A DNA stretch of 64,000 nt from Amycolatopsis camponoti. GTDB taxonomy: Bacteria; Actinomycetota; Actinomycetes; Mycobacteriales; Pseudonocardiaceae. The stretch covers positions 1,654,501 to 1,718,500 of the forward strand of contig NZ_CABVGP010000001.1 in assembly GCF_902497555.1 (NCBI RefSeq), given 5' to 3'. This document shows, one piece after another, positions 46,560 to 55,148 of this stretch. How positions within the stretch are numbered: the first letter of the stretch is position 1; the number at the start of each line of letters is the position of its first letter. The notes beneath the pieces were generated by a model. The model saw only the letters and a program-made list of their open reading frames with translations. It was not told the origin of the DNA and did no database searches. The position numbers and the translations under genes are program-made.

Positions 46560-47153
46560 ATGACCGCCGGCCCGGCCGAGGACACCCGGACCCGACTGCT
46601 GCAGACCGCGTTGCGGCTGTTCACCGAACACGGGGTCGAGGGCACGTCGCTGCAGATGATCGCCGACGCGCTCGGCATCACGAAGGCGGCGGTCTACTAC
46701 CACTTCAAGACGAAGGCGGAGATCACCGAGGCCGTCGCCGAGCCCGGCGTGCGCGATCTGGACGAGCTGGTGCTGCGCGCGGCCGCGCAGAAGCGCCGCG
46801 GCACGCAGGTGGACCTGCTGCTGGAGGGGTTCGTCGACCTGGTGATCCGGCACCGCGCGCTGGTGGCGCTGTTTTCGAGCGACCCGGGCCTGGTCCGCGC
46901 GATCGAGAAGTCGGCGCACGGCGGCATGGAGGGCTTCGGCCAGGCGCTGCTGGGCATCCTGTCGGGCCCGGACCCGACGCCGGCGGCGCGCGTCAACGCG
47001 ATGGTGGCGCTGACGGGCATCGCGATGGCCGGCGGTTCCCCGGACCTGGCCCGCCTGAGCGACGACGTCCTGCGCACGGAACTGCTGGATGTGGGCCGCC
47101 GCCTCCTGGGCCGCCCCCGCCGCCGAACCCCCACAGCGGTGTCGACCCTCTGA
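46560..47153 (+). CDS. TetR-family transcriptional regulator
   Basis: A 197-residue repressor with the N-terminal helix-turn-helix (TRLLQTALRLFTEHG, then ADALGITKAAVYYHF) and a helical ligand-binding domain. ATG 46560 has GAGGAGG upstream. It likely controls itself and the divergent MMPL exporter through the five operators at 46414-46521. A 21-bp repeat array begins at its stop codon. Confidence 0.92.
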   Translation: MTAGPAEDTRTRLLQTALRLFTEHGVEGTSLQMIADALGITKAAVYYHFKTKAEITEAVAEPGVRDLDELVLRAAAQKRRGTQVDLLLEGFVDLVIRHRALVALFSSDPGLVRAIEKSAHGGMEGFGQALLGILSGPDPTPAARVNAMVALTGIAMAGGSPDLARLSDDVLRTELLDVGRRLLGRPRRRTPTAVSTL

Positions 47154-47361
47154 TCACGCGTGATGCCCCGCCAATCACGCGAGATGCCCGCCCGGTCACG
47201 CGAGATGCCCGCCCGGTCACGCGAGATGCCTCGCTGATCACGCGAGATGCGCGCCAGCTACGGGGGATGCCCCGCCAATCACGCGTGATGCCCGCCCGGT
47301 CACGCGTGATGCCTCGCTGATCACGCGAGTCGCGCGCCCATTCGCGCGAGATCCGGCTTCC
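47153..47361. repeat. Direct array of about ten 21-bp units, motif ATCACGCGTGATGCCC
   Basis: Units of the form RRTCACGCGNGATGCCC plus a few C/G-rich bases follow each other head to tail at 21-bp steps (one is 20, one 22). Some units carry the full palindrome ATCACGCGTGAT, others GCGAGAT. This is the same motif as the inverted arms at 15316-15522, here in one orientation. It holds no gene. Confidence 0.85.
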
Positions 47362-47466
47362 GGCGCGCGTGTCGGCCGCCTGGGTACGCGTGTCGTCCGC
47401 CTGGGTGCGCGTGTCGGCCCTCCGGGTGCGCGTGTCGGCCGTCCGTGTGCGCGTGTCGACCGCTGC
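47362..47466. repeat. Direct array of five 21-bp units, motif GCGCGTGTCGGCC
   Basis: Units start at 47362, 47383, 47404, 47425 and 47446, each GGYRCGCGTGTCG followed by NCC and a short variable end. This is the motif found at 4644-4764. It directly continues the other 21-bp array and ends 8 bases from the kptA stop. Confidence 0.85.
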
Positions 47467-47474
47467 GGCGCGCC

Positions 47475-48008
47475 TCAGCCGATGCGGTAGAGGTACTTCG
47501 GTGGCACGCTCGCCGTCAGCCAGACTCCGTTCGCGCTCACCTGGAACGCGTGTCCCGTCTCGGACATCGCCGCGGCGTCGACTCGGAGGATCACCGGCTT
47601 GCCTCGGCGGGCGCCTACGGTCCGGGCCGTGTCGACCGTTTCCGAAAGGTGGACCGCGTGGCGGTTCATCGGGTGCAGCCCCTCGCGCAGGATGGCGTCG
47701 AGGAACTTTGCCACCGTGCCGTGGTAGAGCACGTCCGGCGGCTGTGCGTCCGCCAGGCCGAGGTCGACCGTGACGCTGTGGCCCTGGCTCGCGCGGATGC
47801 GCGCGCCGGTCTCGTCGAACGCGAAGCGGCGCTTGTTGTTCGTCTCGACCACTTCGTCGAGCTGTTCGCGGGTGATCTTCAGCGCGCGCAGCAGCGCGTC
47901 CACGTCGACCCAGCCGTCGGGGGAGAGGGTGAGGCCGGCCGCGGCCGGGTTGTGGCGCAGGTGCAGTGACATCCGTTTGGAGATGCGGATCAGTTCTTTC
48001 TCGTTCAT
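47475..48008 (-). CDS. kptA: RNA 2'-phosphotransferase (Tpt1/KptA)
   Basis: A 177-residue enzyme that removes an internal RNA 2'-phosphate using NAD, releasing ADP-ribose 1''-2'' cyclic phosphate. The conserved residues are visible in LHLRHNP, LYHGTVAKF and HLSETVDTA. The physiological RNA target in bacteria is unknown, since they lack the eukaryotic tRNA-splicing ligation route. ATG 48008 is used. The gap to soxR is 33 bases, so they may share a transcript. Confidence 0.93.
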   Translation of the reverse strand: MNEKELIRISKRMSLHLRHNPAAAGLTLSPDGWVDVDALLRALKITREQLDEVVETNNKRRFAFDETGARIRASQGHSVTVDLGLADAQPPDVLYHGTVAKFLDAILREGLHPMNRHAVHLSETVDTARTVGARRGKPVILRVDAAAMSETGHAFQVSANGVWLTASVPPKYLYRIG

Positions 48009-48041
48009 TTCCTCCCCAGGATCCCGCGGCGGGCAAGCGAT

Positions 48042-48503
48042 TTAGATGCCGCCCTCGACCGCCGGACGAAGCTTGCTCGCTCCCGGCCCGAAGCGCGCCA
48101 GCTCGTCGTCGTTGTTGTAGAGCGCGCAGCTGCGCAGCGACAGGCACCCGCAGCCGACGCAGCCGGTGAGCCGGTCGCGAAGCCGTTGCAGGGCGTCGAT
48201 CCGCGCGTCGAGCTCGTGCTGCCAGTCGCGCGACAGCCGCGCCCAGTCGGTCTTCGTCGGGGCGTGGTCGGCGGGCAGTGACGCCAGCGCCGCGCTGATG
48301 TCTTCGAGGGAGAGCCCGACCCGTTGCGCGGCGCGGATGAACGCGATCCGCCGCAGCACCGAGCGTGAGTAGCGGCGCTGGTTGCCCGCCGACCGCTCCG
48401 AGCTGATCAGGCCTTTCTCCTCGTAGAACCGCAGTGCCGTGTGCGGCACGCCGCTGCGGTCCGCCACCTGTCCGATGCTGAGATGTTCAGCGAGCCTCGT
48501 CAC
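48042..48503 (-). CDS. soxR: SoxR-type redox-sensing MerR regulator
   Basis: A 153-residue protein with the MerR helix-turn-helix (LSIGQVADRSGVPHTALRFYEEKGLI), a dimerisation helix and the [2Fe-2S] motif CVGCGCLSLRSC (C-x2-C-x-C-x5-C). In actinomycetes SoxR responds to redox-active small molecules. It is divergent from the transketolase genes across a 52-base gap with a SoxR-like box. Confidence 0.93.
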   Translation of the reverse strand: MTRLAEHLSIGQVADRSGVPHTALRFYEEKGLISSERSAGNQRRYSRSVLRRIAFIRAAQRVGLSLEDISAALASLPADHAPTKTDWARLSRDWQHELDARIDALQRLRDRLTGCVGCGCLSLRSCALYNNDDELARFGPGASKLRPAVEGGI

Positions 48504-48516
48504 CAGCTCAGGCTAT

Positions 48517-48540
48517 CCTTGACTTCGAGTTTAGTCGAGG
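48517..48540. promoter_or_regulatory. SoxR-like box between soxR and the transketolase genes
   Basis: CCTTGACT (48517-48524) and AGTCGAGG (48533-48540) form an inverted repeat with one mismatch around TCGAGTTT. TTGACT can serve as a plus-strand -35 element. The position, between the divergent genes, fits SoxR control of both. Confidence 0.6.
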
Positions 48541-48555
48541 TTGCATCGTCGGAGT

Positions 48556-49245
48556 ATGACCACTGCGACCGAACCGGGCTACGCCGAGCTACCGCGACTG
48601 ATCTCGTTGATGACCGGCGACGACAAGCACCACGCCGCCGCAGAGTCCACTGTGGACGTCCTGTGGGTGCTCTACGACCGCGTGCTCGACGTCACGCCGG
48701 CGAACTTCCGCTCGCCGGACCGCGACCGTTTCCTGCTGTCCAAGGGACACGGGCCGATGGCGTACTACGCCGTGCTGACGGTGAAGGGCTTTCTCGACGA
48801 AGCCGAGCTGCCGATGTGGTCCAACGCGCTGTCGCGCCTCGGCCGCCACCCGGACCGCCGGCGCGTCCCCGGCGTCGAGATCTCCAGCGGCTCCCTCGGC
48901 CACGGCCTGCCGATCGCGTTCGGCACGGCGCTCGGGCTGCGCGCCCGCGGGCTGCCGTCGAAGGTCGTGACGCTGATCGGCGACGCCGAGCTGGACGAGG
49001 GATCGAACCACGAGGCGATCGTCGTCGCGGCGCGCTCCGGCCTCGAAAACCTGACGACGGTGGTGATCGACAATCGCTCGTCGACGCACGGCTGGCCGGG
49101 AGGCCTCGCCCGCCGCTTCGAGGTGGAGGGCTGGGAGACGCGCACGGTGTCCGGCCGCGACCATGCGGCGCTGTACTCGGCGTTCACCGACGCCCATCCC
49201 GGCCGGCCGCTGGCCGTGGTCGCCGTCGTCGAACCGAAGGGCTGA
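48556..49245 (+). CDS. Transketolase-like N-terminal subunit (thiamine diphosphate binding)
   Basis: A 229-residue protein equal to the first half of transketolase. SKGHGPMAYYA and the thiamine-diphosphate motif GDAELDEGSNHEA are visible; the usual GDG reads GDA. Two-subunit transketolases are common in actinomycetes and archaea, often in specialised pentose pathways. ATG 48556 has GGAG only one base away, so the mRNA may be leaderless or start at TTG 48541. The C-terminal subunit follows. Confidence 0.88.
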   Translation: MTTATEPGYAELPRLISLMTGDDKHHAAAESTVDVLWVLYDRVLDVTPANFRSPDRDRFLLSKGHGPMAYYAVLTVKGFLDEAELPMWSNALSRLGRHPDRRRVPGVEISSGSLGHGLPIAFGTALGLRARGLPSKVVTLIGDAELDEGSNHEAIVVAARSGLENLTTVVIDNRSSTHGWPGGLARRFEVEGWETRTVSGRDHAALYSAFTDAHPGRPLAVVAVVEPKG

Positions 49246-49251
49246 TTTTCC

Positions 49252-50136
49252 ATGAGGGAAACGTTTTTGAAGACGACGGAAGAGATTCTGGACGCGGACC
49301 CGGACGTGGCGGTGGTCCTGGCGGACATTTCGGCGGCCCAGCTGGCCGGCGCGGCGCGGCGGCACCCGGACCGGGTGATCAACGTGGGGATCCGCGAGCA
49401 GTTGCTGGTGAGCACGGGTGCGGGTCTGGCGCTGGCGGGGCTGCGGCCGATCGTGCACACGTTCCCGTCGTTCCTGGTGGAGCGCGCGTTCGAGCAGATC
49501 AAGCTGGACTTTTCGCACCAGGAGGTGGGTGGGGTTCTGGTGTCGTACGGGGCGTCGTACGACATGTCGATGGCGGGGCGGACGCATCAGTCGCCGGGTG
49601 ATGTTGCTTTGATCGACTCCTTGCCGGGGTGGACGGTGCATGTGCCGGGTCACGCTGCCGAGGCTCGGCGGTTGTTGCTGGAGTCTGTTCCGGGGGATGG
49701 GCGGGTTTATCTTCGGCTTTCGGCTCAGGCCAATGCTTCGCCGCATCTCGGGGTGGGGTTCACTCGGCTGCGGTTTGGTTCGGCCGGTGTTGTCGTTGCT
49801 GTGGGGCCGGTGCTGGATCGGGTGCTGCGGGCGTGTGCGGGCCTGGATGTGACGGTGTTGTATGCGTCGACCATTCGGCCTTTTGATTCGGCCGGTTTGC
49901 GGTCGGCGGTGCTTTCGGCTTCTGGTTCGGTTGTTCTCGTGGAGCCTTATTCGGCGGGGACTTCGGCTTACTGGGTTTCGGAGGCTTTGTCGGATCTGCC
50001 GCATCGGTTGCGGTCTTTGGGGGTTCGGCGGGATGCCGAGGTGCGGACTTATGGAGAGATCGGTGACCATGATCTGGCCCATGGGCTGGATGCGGGGTCG
50101 TTGAGGTTGTCGATCAGGGATTTCCTGGGGGAGTAG
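49252..50136 (+). CDS. Transketolase-like C-terminal subunit
   Basis: A 294-residue protein equal to the pyrimidine-binding and C-terminal domains of transketolase (VINVGIREQLLVSTGAGLALAGL, then PIVHTFPSF). ATG 49252 follows the N-subunit stop by 6 bases. From about 49,500 on, codons end often in T or G (GTT, CTT, TCT, TTG), unlike the C-ending codons of the N-subunit. Confidence 0.88.
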   Translation: MRETFLKTTEEILDADPDVAVVLADISAAQLAGAARRHPDRVINVGIREQLLVSTGAGLALAGLRPIVHTFPSFLVERAFEQIKLDFSHQEVGGVLVSYGASYDMSMAGRTHQSPGDVALIDSLPGWTVHVPGHAAEARRLLLESVPGDGRVYLRLSAQANASPHLGVGFTRLRFGSAGVVVAVGPVLDRVLRACAGLDVTVLYASTIRPFDSAGLRSAVLSASGSVVLVEPYSAGTSAYWVSEALSDLPHRLRSLGVRRDAEVRTYGEIGDHDLAHGLDAGSLRLSIRDFLGE

Positions 50137-51199
50137 GGGGAGGCGCACCGGTGCCGGGAGTGCCGGTAGGGTGCTTGTAGAACACCCTCACTTTCTCGGC
50201 CCCTTTGAGAAGTCGCATGAGTTCGCGGTTGTTCGCTCGCTCCTCCCGCGGGTTTCGGGGGAGTTCGATGTGCAAGGCTTCGTAGAACTTGAACCGGTTG
50301 AGATCCATCACGGTGCTGACGATGCCCATGTACTGTCCCGCAGCGGCGATGGAGGCCCGATAGGCGATGTAGGCCAACGAGTATGGGGCGATCGCGAGCA
50401 GAAGCCACCACCCGGTCGGCAGTAAGAAGACCGCTGTCTCGAGGGTGACCAGGAGCGCGACCACGCAAAGCCTTGCCGAGGTGTCCAGCTGCTGGCGCGC
50501 ATCGTCGAGGTAGGTGAGGTGATTTTCCGGTGCGACGAGCGCGATGTGCGATGCTGTTCGGATCGTGTCGAGTTCGTACCGCTTTCCCGCGGCGTCTTCC
50601 GCGGAGCGGAGAACATTTCCCAGCCTGGTGGGCATGATGCGATCGGGACGCGGGTACCGGGCCAGCGAATGGGGAATGGTAGCGATCGCCGCTTGCAAAC
50701 CGCTCAGCCGGTGACCGAAGTCGCTCTCGAACATCGCCTCCCTCGCCGAGGTGAGATCGCCGGCTGTCAACTCGGACGACCGGGCGATGCCTCGATGCTT
50801 GGTCAACATGTCGTCGAGTGCGTTTTCGAGCTGTCCGATCAAGGCCATTTCGCGATCTTCAAGTCGCGCAAGGCGTTTCCGGTGATGGGTGATGCGGCGA
50901 CGAAGGAAGGTGGCTGCGCGTGAGCTTCCCCAATACCCTTCGAGCAGGCGGGTCATGCCCAACTGCAGCGGATGCAGGAACAGCGCAACCAGAATCGTGA
51001 TCAGGATGAGCCACGCGGCCCCGCTCAGGTTCAAACCGCCGAGCCGGCTCACCATCAGGGAGAGGTCGGGCCGACTGTGCCAGGCACCGCTGGTGACCAG
51101 AGCGGCGGTCCACACGACCAAGAAGAGCGCGGGAAGCACGCTGACCACGCTGAAGTAGCGGCCGATCCGGCTGCCCAGTCCTACCGCGGCGTCCGGCAA
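50114..51199 (-). CDS. Multi-pass membrane protein of unknown function
   Basis: A 361-residue protein with two N-terminal membrane helices (~17-40, ~60-80), a long charged helical domain (~95-235) and two more helices (~245-290), ending in a basic and Pro/Gly-rich tail. I do not recognise the family. TTG 51199 is favoured by GGGAGG seven bases upstream; GTG 51214 is an alternative. Its 3' end overlaps the convergent transketolase gene by 23 bases. Codon use is less GC-biased than in neighbours. Confidence 0.7.
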   Translation of the reverse strand: MPDAAVGLGSRIGRYFSVVSVLPALFLVVWTAALVTSGAWHSRPDLSLMVSRLGGLNLSGAAWLILITILVALFLHPLQLGMTRLLEGYWGSSRAATFLRRRITHHRKRLARLEDREMALIGQLENALDDMLTKHRGIARSSELTAGDLTSAREAMFESDFGHRLSGLQAAIATIPHSLARYPRPDRIMPTRLGNVLRSAEDAAGKRYELDTIRTASHIALVAPENHLTYLDDARQQLDTSARLCVVALLVTLETAVFLLPTGWWLLLAIAPYSLAYIAYRASIAAAGQYMGIVSTVMDLNRFKFYEALHIELPRNPREERANNRELMRLLKGAEKVRVFYKHPTGTPGTGAPPPTPPGNP

Positions 51200-51216
51200 A
51201 GAAGGTCCTCCCACCG

Positions 51217-51426
51217 TCAGCCGTCCCCGGGATTCTTGGAAGTGACCCGGGCACACCTGCGGCAGTACGACTTGTCGCCGCGTGCCCGGAGTACGCCACC
51301 GCAATGCGGGCACCGGCGGTTGCCGGACTTGTCCTCGCTCTCGCCGGGTGGCTGGAGCGGACCTTTGCCGTAGCCGAACAGGGCGAACGACGTGACAGCG
51401 AGCCGGAATCCGCGCATGGCCCTCAC
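51217..51426 (-). CDS. Small zinc-ribbon protein
   Basis: A 69-residue protein with CPHC near residue 39 and CRRC near 55, a likely zinc ribbon, after a short N-terminal hydrophobic stretch. It lies 18 bases upstream of the membrane protein gene on the same strand and may act with it. Start is GTG 51426 or ATG 51417. The function is unknown. Confidence 0.6.
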   Translation of the reverse strand: MRAMRGFRLAVTSFALFGYGKGPLQPPGESEDKSGNRRCPHCGGVLRARGDKSYCRRCARVTSKNPGDG

Positions 51427-51490
51427 CCCGCCCTCCAGGATTCGACCATGTTAGGTCAGCATTCAGACCTAGTCGACAAGCCGGGACGAG

Positions 51491-52093
51491 GTGGTGATGG
51501 GCTTTTCGCCCTGGGCGGTGCCTGCCGTGGGCATCGTGGTGGTGGCTCTGGCCGGGGTGTTCGGCAGTCGCTGGGCGTGGCTTGCCCTCGGGGTGCTCTT
51601 GACCGTCGGTGCGGGATGGGCCGGCTGGGTCGTGCTTTGCGAGCGGAAGCCCGATAGCGTCACCCCCATGGGGCTCACCATCAGGCCGCTCGCGCTCGCT
51701 GTCGTCTGGCGTGGGGATTCGCTGCTCGTCTTCGAAGGGCGTGATGACTTCAAGGACGAGACCTACTACCGGCCCCTCGGCGGCGGGGTCGAGTTCGGGG
51801 AGAGCAGCAGGGACGCCCTCGAACGCGAGTTCCGCGAAGAACTCGACGCCGAGATCAAGGTCGGCAAGCGGCTCGGTGTCCTCGAGAACGTCTTCACCTC
51901 GGAAAACCGGCCTGGGCACGAGATCGCCTTCATCTACAAGGCCGAGTTCGTCGACCGCGGCATGTACGCCAAAGACGAAATGAAGATCCTCGACGACCCC
52001 GCCACCGCGCGGTGGGTCGACGTCGAGGACTTCAAGAACGGCAGCAAGATCCTCTACCCCGCCGGGCTCACCGAACTGCTCTCAACGGAGTAA
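51491..52093 (+). CDS. Nudix hydrolase, possibly with membrane-bound N-terminus
   Basis: The Nudix domain (residues ~60-200) has an intact box: GGVEFGESSRDALEREFREEL. From GTG 51491 or ATG 51497 the protein has about 200 residues and two N-terminal hydrophobic helices. From ATG 51668 it would be a plain 141-residue cytosolic enzyme. Both the upstream reading (with GACGAGG) and the short form are plausible. Its substrate is unknown. It overlaps the convergent NIPSNAP gene by 12 bases. Confidence 0.8.
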   Translation: MVMGFSPWAVPAVGIVVVALAGVFGSRWAWLALGVLLTVGAGWAGWVVLCERKPDSVTPMGLTIRPLALAVVWRGDSLLVFEGRDDFKDETYYRPLGGGVEFGESSRDALEREFREELDAEIKVGKRLGVLENVFTSENRPGHEIAFIYKAEFVDRGMYAKDEMKILDDPATARWVDVEDFKNGSKILYPAGLTELLSTE

Positions 52094-52621
52094 CGACCGC
52101 GAAGTCGGCTCCAGCGACTCGGCGCCAGGAGAAGCGGCCCGGCTGAACGACACCGTGAACGGCCCGTCCGTCCGCACCGGCAGCCGCGGGAAGTTGTTCG
52201 GCGCGGGCTCCGTCTCGAACACCGCGAACGCCGACGGCGACGCCTCGAAGGAGACGTACACCCCCGAACCCGGGGGTGGGGAAGTCAGCCCACGACGGAC
52301 CGGACGCAGCAGCAGCACGTTGTCCGAGTCCACCATCGTCGCGTTCGCCTCGTCGCGGAAACGGCGCCACACCGGTCCCGTGTAGAACGCGGAAAGCGCG
52401 TCAGCGCGCGCGGCGAAGGAAGAGAATCCCCGCAACCACACGAACTCGTCCGGAGACGCCGCAGTGCGGAACAACCCGAACAGATGCGCCCCCGAAGCCT
52501 CCTGGGGCTCGACGAACTCGCGCTCGAACAGCGCGATCAGCTCGTCGCGCCGGCCGGGGTGCAGGGTGTAGCGGCGCAGTTCCAGCACCGTCTCGAACGA
52601 AGAAAAGTCCACGGCCCGCAC
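52082..52621 (-). CDS. NIPSNAP-family protein
   Basis: A ~179-residue protein with the family opening LELRRYTLHPGRRDELI and a ferredoxin-like layout (GLFRTAASPDEFVWLRGF, FYTGPVWRRFRDEAN). NIPSNAP proteins are small dimeric alpha/beta-barrel proteins, often of unknown function. The start is uncertain: GTG 52621, GTG 52612 or TTG 52642, none with a clear ribosome site. It follows the acyl-CoA dehydrogenase closely, so they may be co-transcribed. Confidence 0.8.
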   Translation of the reverse strand: MRAVDFSSFETVLELRRYTLHPGRRDELIALFEREFVEPQEASGAHLFGLFRTAASPDEFVWLRGFSSFAARADALSAFYTGPVWRRFRDEANATMVDSDNVLLLRPVRRGLTSPPPGSGVYVSFEASPSAFAVFETEPAPNNFPRLPVRTDGPFTVSFSRAASPGAESLEPTSRSLLR

Positions 52622-52649
52622 ACTAGAGACCACCACCGACAAAAACTGA

Positions 52650-53822
52650 TCAGCGGAACGCCGCCAGCCCCGTCACCGCCTGGCCCAGGGACAGCGCGTG
52701 CATCTCCTCCGTGCCCTCGTACGTCAGGACCGTCTCCAGGTTCGCCATGTGCCGCATCACCGGGTACTCCAGCGAAATCCCGTTCGCGCCGAGCATCGAG
52801 CGCGCCGTGCGGGCCGCGTCCAGGGCCGACCGCACGTTCGCCATCTTGCCGAAGCTCACGTGGTTGTGGTGCAACGTCCCCGCGTCCTTGAGCCGCCCGA
52901 TCTGCAGCGCCACCAGGCCGGCCCGGTTGACCTCGACCAGCAGGTCGGCCAGCTTGCGCTGGGTCAGCTGGAACCCGGCCAGCGGCTTGCCGAACTGCGA
53001 CCGCGACAGCGTGTACTCCAGCGCCGACTCGTAGCACGCGCGAGCCGCCCCGACCACGCCGAACAAGATCCCGTAGCGGGCTTCGTTCAGGCACGACAGC
53101 GGGCCGCGCAAGCCCCGGACCTCGGGGAACGCGGCAGAAGAGGGGAGCCGCACGCCGTCGAGGACCAGTTCCGCCGTCAGCGACGCCCGCAGCGACAGCT
53201 TGTGCTTGACCTCGTTGGCCGTGAACCCCGGTGTCGACGTCGGGACGACGAAGCCGCGGATGCCGTCGTCGGTCTGGGCCCAGACGACCGCCACGCCGGC
53301 GACCGTTCCGTTGGTGATCCACATCTTCGTGCCCGAAAGCACCCAGTCCGACCCGTCGCGCACCGCCCGTGTCCGCATCGCGCCCGGGTCGCTGCCCGCG
53401 TCCGGCTCGGTCAGCCCGAAGCAACCCAGCGCGTCGCCGGTGGCCATCCGCGGCAGCCACTCCTGGCGCTGCTCCTCGCTGCCCCACTTGTGGATCGCGT
53501 ACATCGCCAGCGAACCCTGCACCGACACGAAGCTGCGCAGCCCCGAGTCGACGGCTTCCAGCTCGCGGCACGCGATGCCGTACGCGACCGCGCTGGTGCC
53601 GGCACAGCCGTAGCCTTCCAGGTGCATGCCCAGCAGCCCCAGCGAACCGAAGCCCTTGGCCAGCTCGGCGGCCGGGAGCGCGCCCGATTCGTACCAATCG
53701 GCGACGTGGTCGAGCAGGTTGTCCTTCGCGTACGCGCGGACGGCGTCGCGGATGCCGCGCTCTTCCTCGGCGAGCCCGGCGTCGAGGTCGAGGAAGTCGT
53801 GCGGATCAGGGGTGCGGCTCAT
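52650..53822 (-). CDS. gcdH: Acyl-CoA dehydrogenase, glutaryl-CoA dehydrogenase-like
   Basis: A 390-residue FAD enzyme. CFGLTEPDAGSDPGAM near residue 135 and WITNG near 170 bind FAD and substrate, and the catalytic glutamate lies in TYEGTEEMH near 370. That position and the RSQFGKPLAGFQLTQ segment match glutaryl-CoA dehydrogenases, which degrade lysine and tryptophan. The exact substrate is not proven. ATG 53822 is the start. Confidence 0.85.
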   Translation of the reverse strand: MSRTPDPHDFLDLDAGLAEEERGIRDAVRAYAKDNLLDHVADWYESGALPAAELAKGFGSLGLLGMHLEGYGCAGTSAVAYGIACRELEAVDSGLRSFVSVQGSLAMYAIHKWGSEEQRQEWLPRMATGDALGCFGLTEPDAGSDPGAMRTRAVRDGSDWVLSGTKMWITNGTVAGVAVVWAQTDDGIRGFVVPTSTPGFTANEVKHKLSLRASLTAELVLDGVRLPSSAAFPEVRGLRGPLSCLNEARYGILFGVVGAARACYESALEYTLSRSQFGKPLAGFQLTQRKLADLLVEVNRAGLVALQIGRLKDAGTLHHNHVSFGKMANVRSALDAARTARSMLGANGISLEYPVMRHMANLETVLTYEGTEEMHALSLGQAVTGLAAFR

Positions 53823-53947
53823 GCGCGCACCTCGCTGACGCTCAGTGCGGCCTGAGCCCTGGGCGCAGTGTTGAATGATTCGTTCGCAGGCTCACTCATG
53901 AGGGCTCCCGGGGGACGCGGCGATGCGGCCCTCGCAGGAAACCACAG

Positions 53948-54124
53948 TCAGGCGTCTGTCCTCCGCGTGGCGTTCGTCACGCGGGCAGCAGACGCGGACG
54001 GCGAACACCGCGGCCGGATCTGCTGACGAGGGATCAGCAGCTCGGTGAACTGCGGAAACGGCACGCTCTCGATGTCGTCGCGCCAGGCGTGCAGCATCTG
54101 GGACAGCAAGTCGTCCTCGGCCAT
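53948..54124 (-). CDS. 58-residue acidic-to-basic small protein
   Basis: Starts MAEDDLLSQMLHAWRDDIES, then VPFPQF and a basic Ser/Ala/Arg tail. ATG 54124 has a perfect AGGAGG five bases upstream, which is the main reason to call it real. I do not recognise the family. It lies upstream of the acyl-CoA dehydrogenase gene on the same strand, across a 125-base gap without recognisable features. Confidence 0.6.
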   Translation of the reverse strand: MAEDDLLSQMLHAWRDDIESVPFPQFTELLIPRQQIRPRCSPSASAARVTNATRRTDA

Positions 54125-54293
54125 CTTCGCCTCCTGGCGTCCGGTCGCGCGAGGGTCACCCACACGATCGGATGGCTGAATACCCAGCGAGCGGGACGCC
54201 CAAACGTCCTTCGCCAAGATTCTTCCGGCCCGTGACCCCGCCATGGCAGAATCGCGTCGCCGCCGCCAAGGCCTCTACTCCCGAGGAGCGCAC

Positions 54294-55148
54294 ATGCGTG
54301 CGGCCAGTCTGCTCGCTCTCACCACCGCCATCCTGTTCGGCGTCACCGGGGTCGCCACGGCCCACGAAAGCTCCTGGCGCCAGACCGGGCACACCACCGC
54401 CGAGAACCGGGTCAGCGGCGAGGGCCTCACCACGCTGCGCCTGCCCGGCCACGCCCCCGAAATCGTCTACCGCAACGGCGCCACCATCCCGCAGCCGCTC
54501 AAGGACGAGGGCTGGGGACACGTCGGCGACCCGGACTCGCTGCGCGGCTACGTCTTCGACGTCTACCAGGACACCGTCGCCCCGACGCCCACCAGGAAGA
54601 TGTACCTGGTCACCCAGCCCGACGGCACCACGACGGAGTTCGTCCACCCGCTGCAGGCCGACGAGCCCGCCCCGAACGCCAACGCCCAGGTCGCGGCCAC
54701 CCCCGACGGCCAGTGGCTCGTCTCCGGCCCACTCGGCGAGATCGACCGCCTCTACGTCTCCCCGACGCCGTTCCTCAACCCGCGCGGCCCGAAGACGGCC
54801 GGCGACCTGCCCGTCGCCGCCCGCATCCACCTCGACCACCACATCCGCAGCGCCCAGGGCTGCGACTTCGTCAGCCCCACCCGCCTGATCTGCGCGACCA
54901 GCGACCCCTACAACGACCTGTTCCCGACGAACCTGCAGCTCCTGCAGATCGACCTCCCGCGGCCCCTCACCGGCCACGACGTCACGGCGAAGGTGCGCGA
55001 AATCGGCCAGGTCCCGCTGGTCAGCACCTGCACCGGCACGTTCACGCCGGAGGGCGTCGACTACGACGCCGGAGTGCTGCGCGTCGAGGTCGTGCCGCCC
55101 GCACCGTGCAACACCGTGACGGACGTCTATTCGTTCGAGCGCCGCTGA
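54294..55148 (+). CDS. Secreted protein of unknown function
   Basis: A 284-residue protein with a clear signal peptide ([21 protein letters not shown], cleavage after ATA or nearby). The mature part has four cysteines near the C-terminal half (GCDF, LICA, STCTG, PCNTV), probably two disulfides. Blocks such as [23 protein letters not shown] suggest a beta-propeller-like fold. No catalytic motif is recognised. ATG 54294 has GAGGAG upstream. hisH starts 23 bases after its stop. Confidence 0.75.
   Translation: MRAASLLALTTAILFGVTGVATAHESSWRQTGHTTAENRVSGEGLTTLRLPGHAPEIVYRNGATIPQPLKDEGWGHVGDPDSLRGYVFDVYQDTVAPTPTRKMYLVTQPDGTTTEFVHPLQADEPAPNANAQVAATPDGQWLVSGPLGEIDRLYVSPTPFLNPRGPKTAGDLPVAARIHLDHHIRSAQGCDFVSPTRLICATSDPYNDLFPTNLQLLQIDLPRPLTGHDVTAKVREIGQVPLVSTCTGTFTPEGVDYDAGVLRVEVVPPAPCNTVTDVYSFERR

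Noticed and set aside
47153..47466. Possible CRISPR array
   Set aside because: The 21-bp units abut with no unique spacers, repeats are imperfect, and no cas gene is near.
48556..50136. Transketolase broken by a frameshift
   Set aside because: The two halves end and begin at natural domain borders, each with its own stop and start. Two-subunit transketolases are a known normal form.
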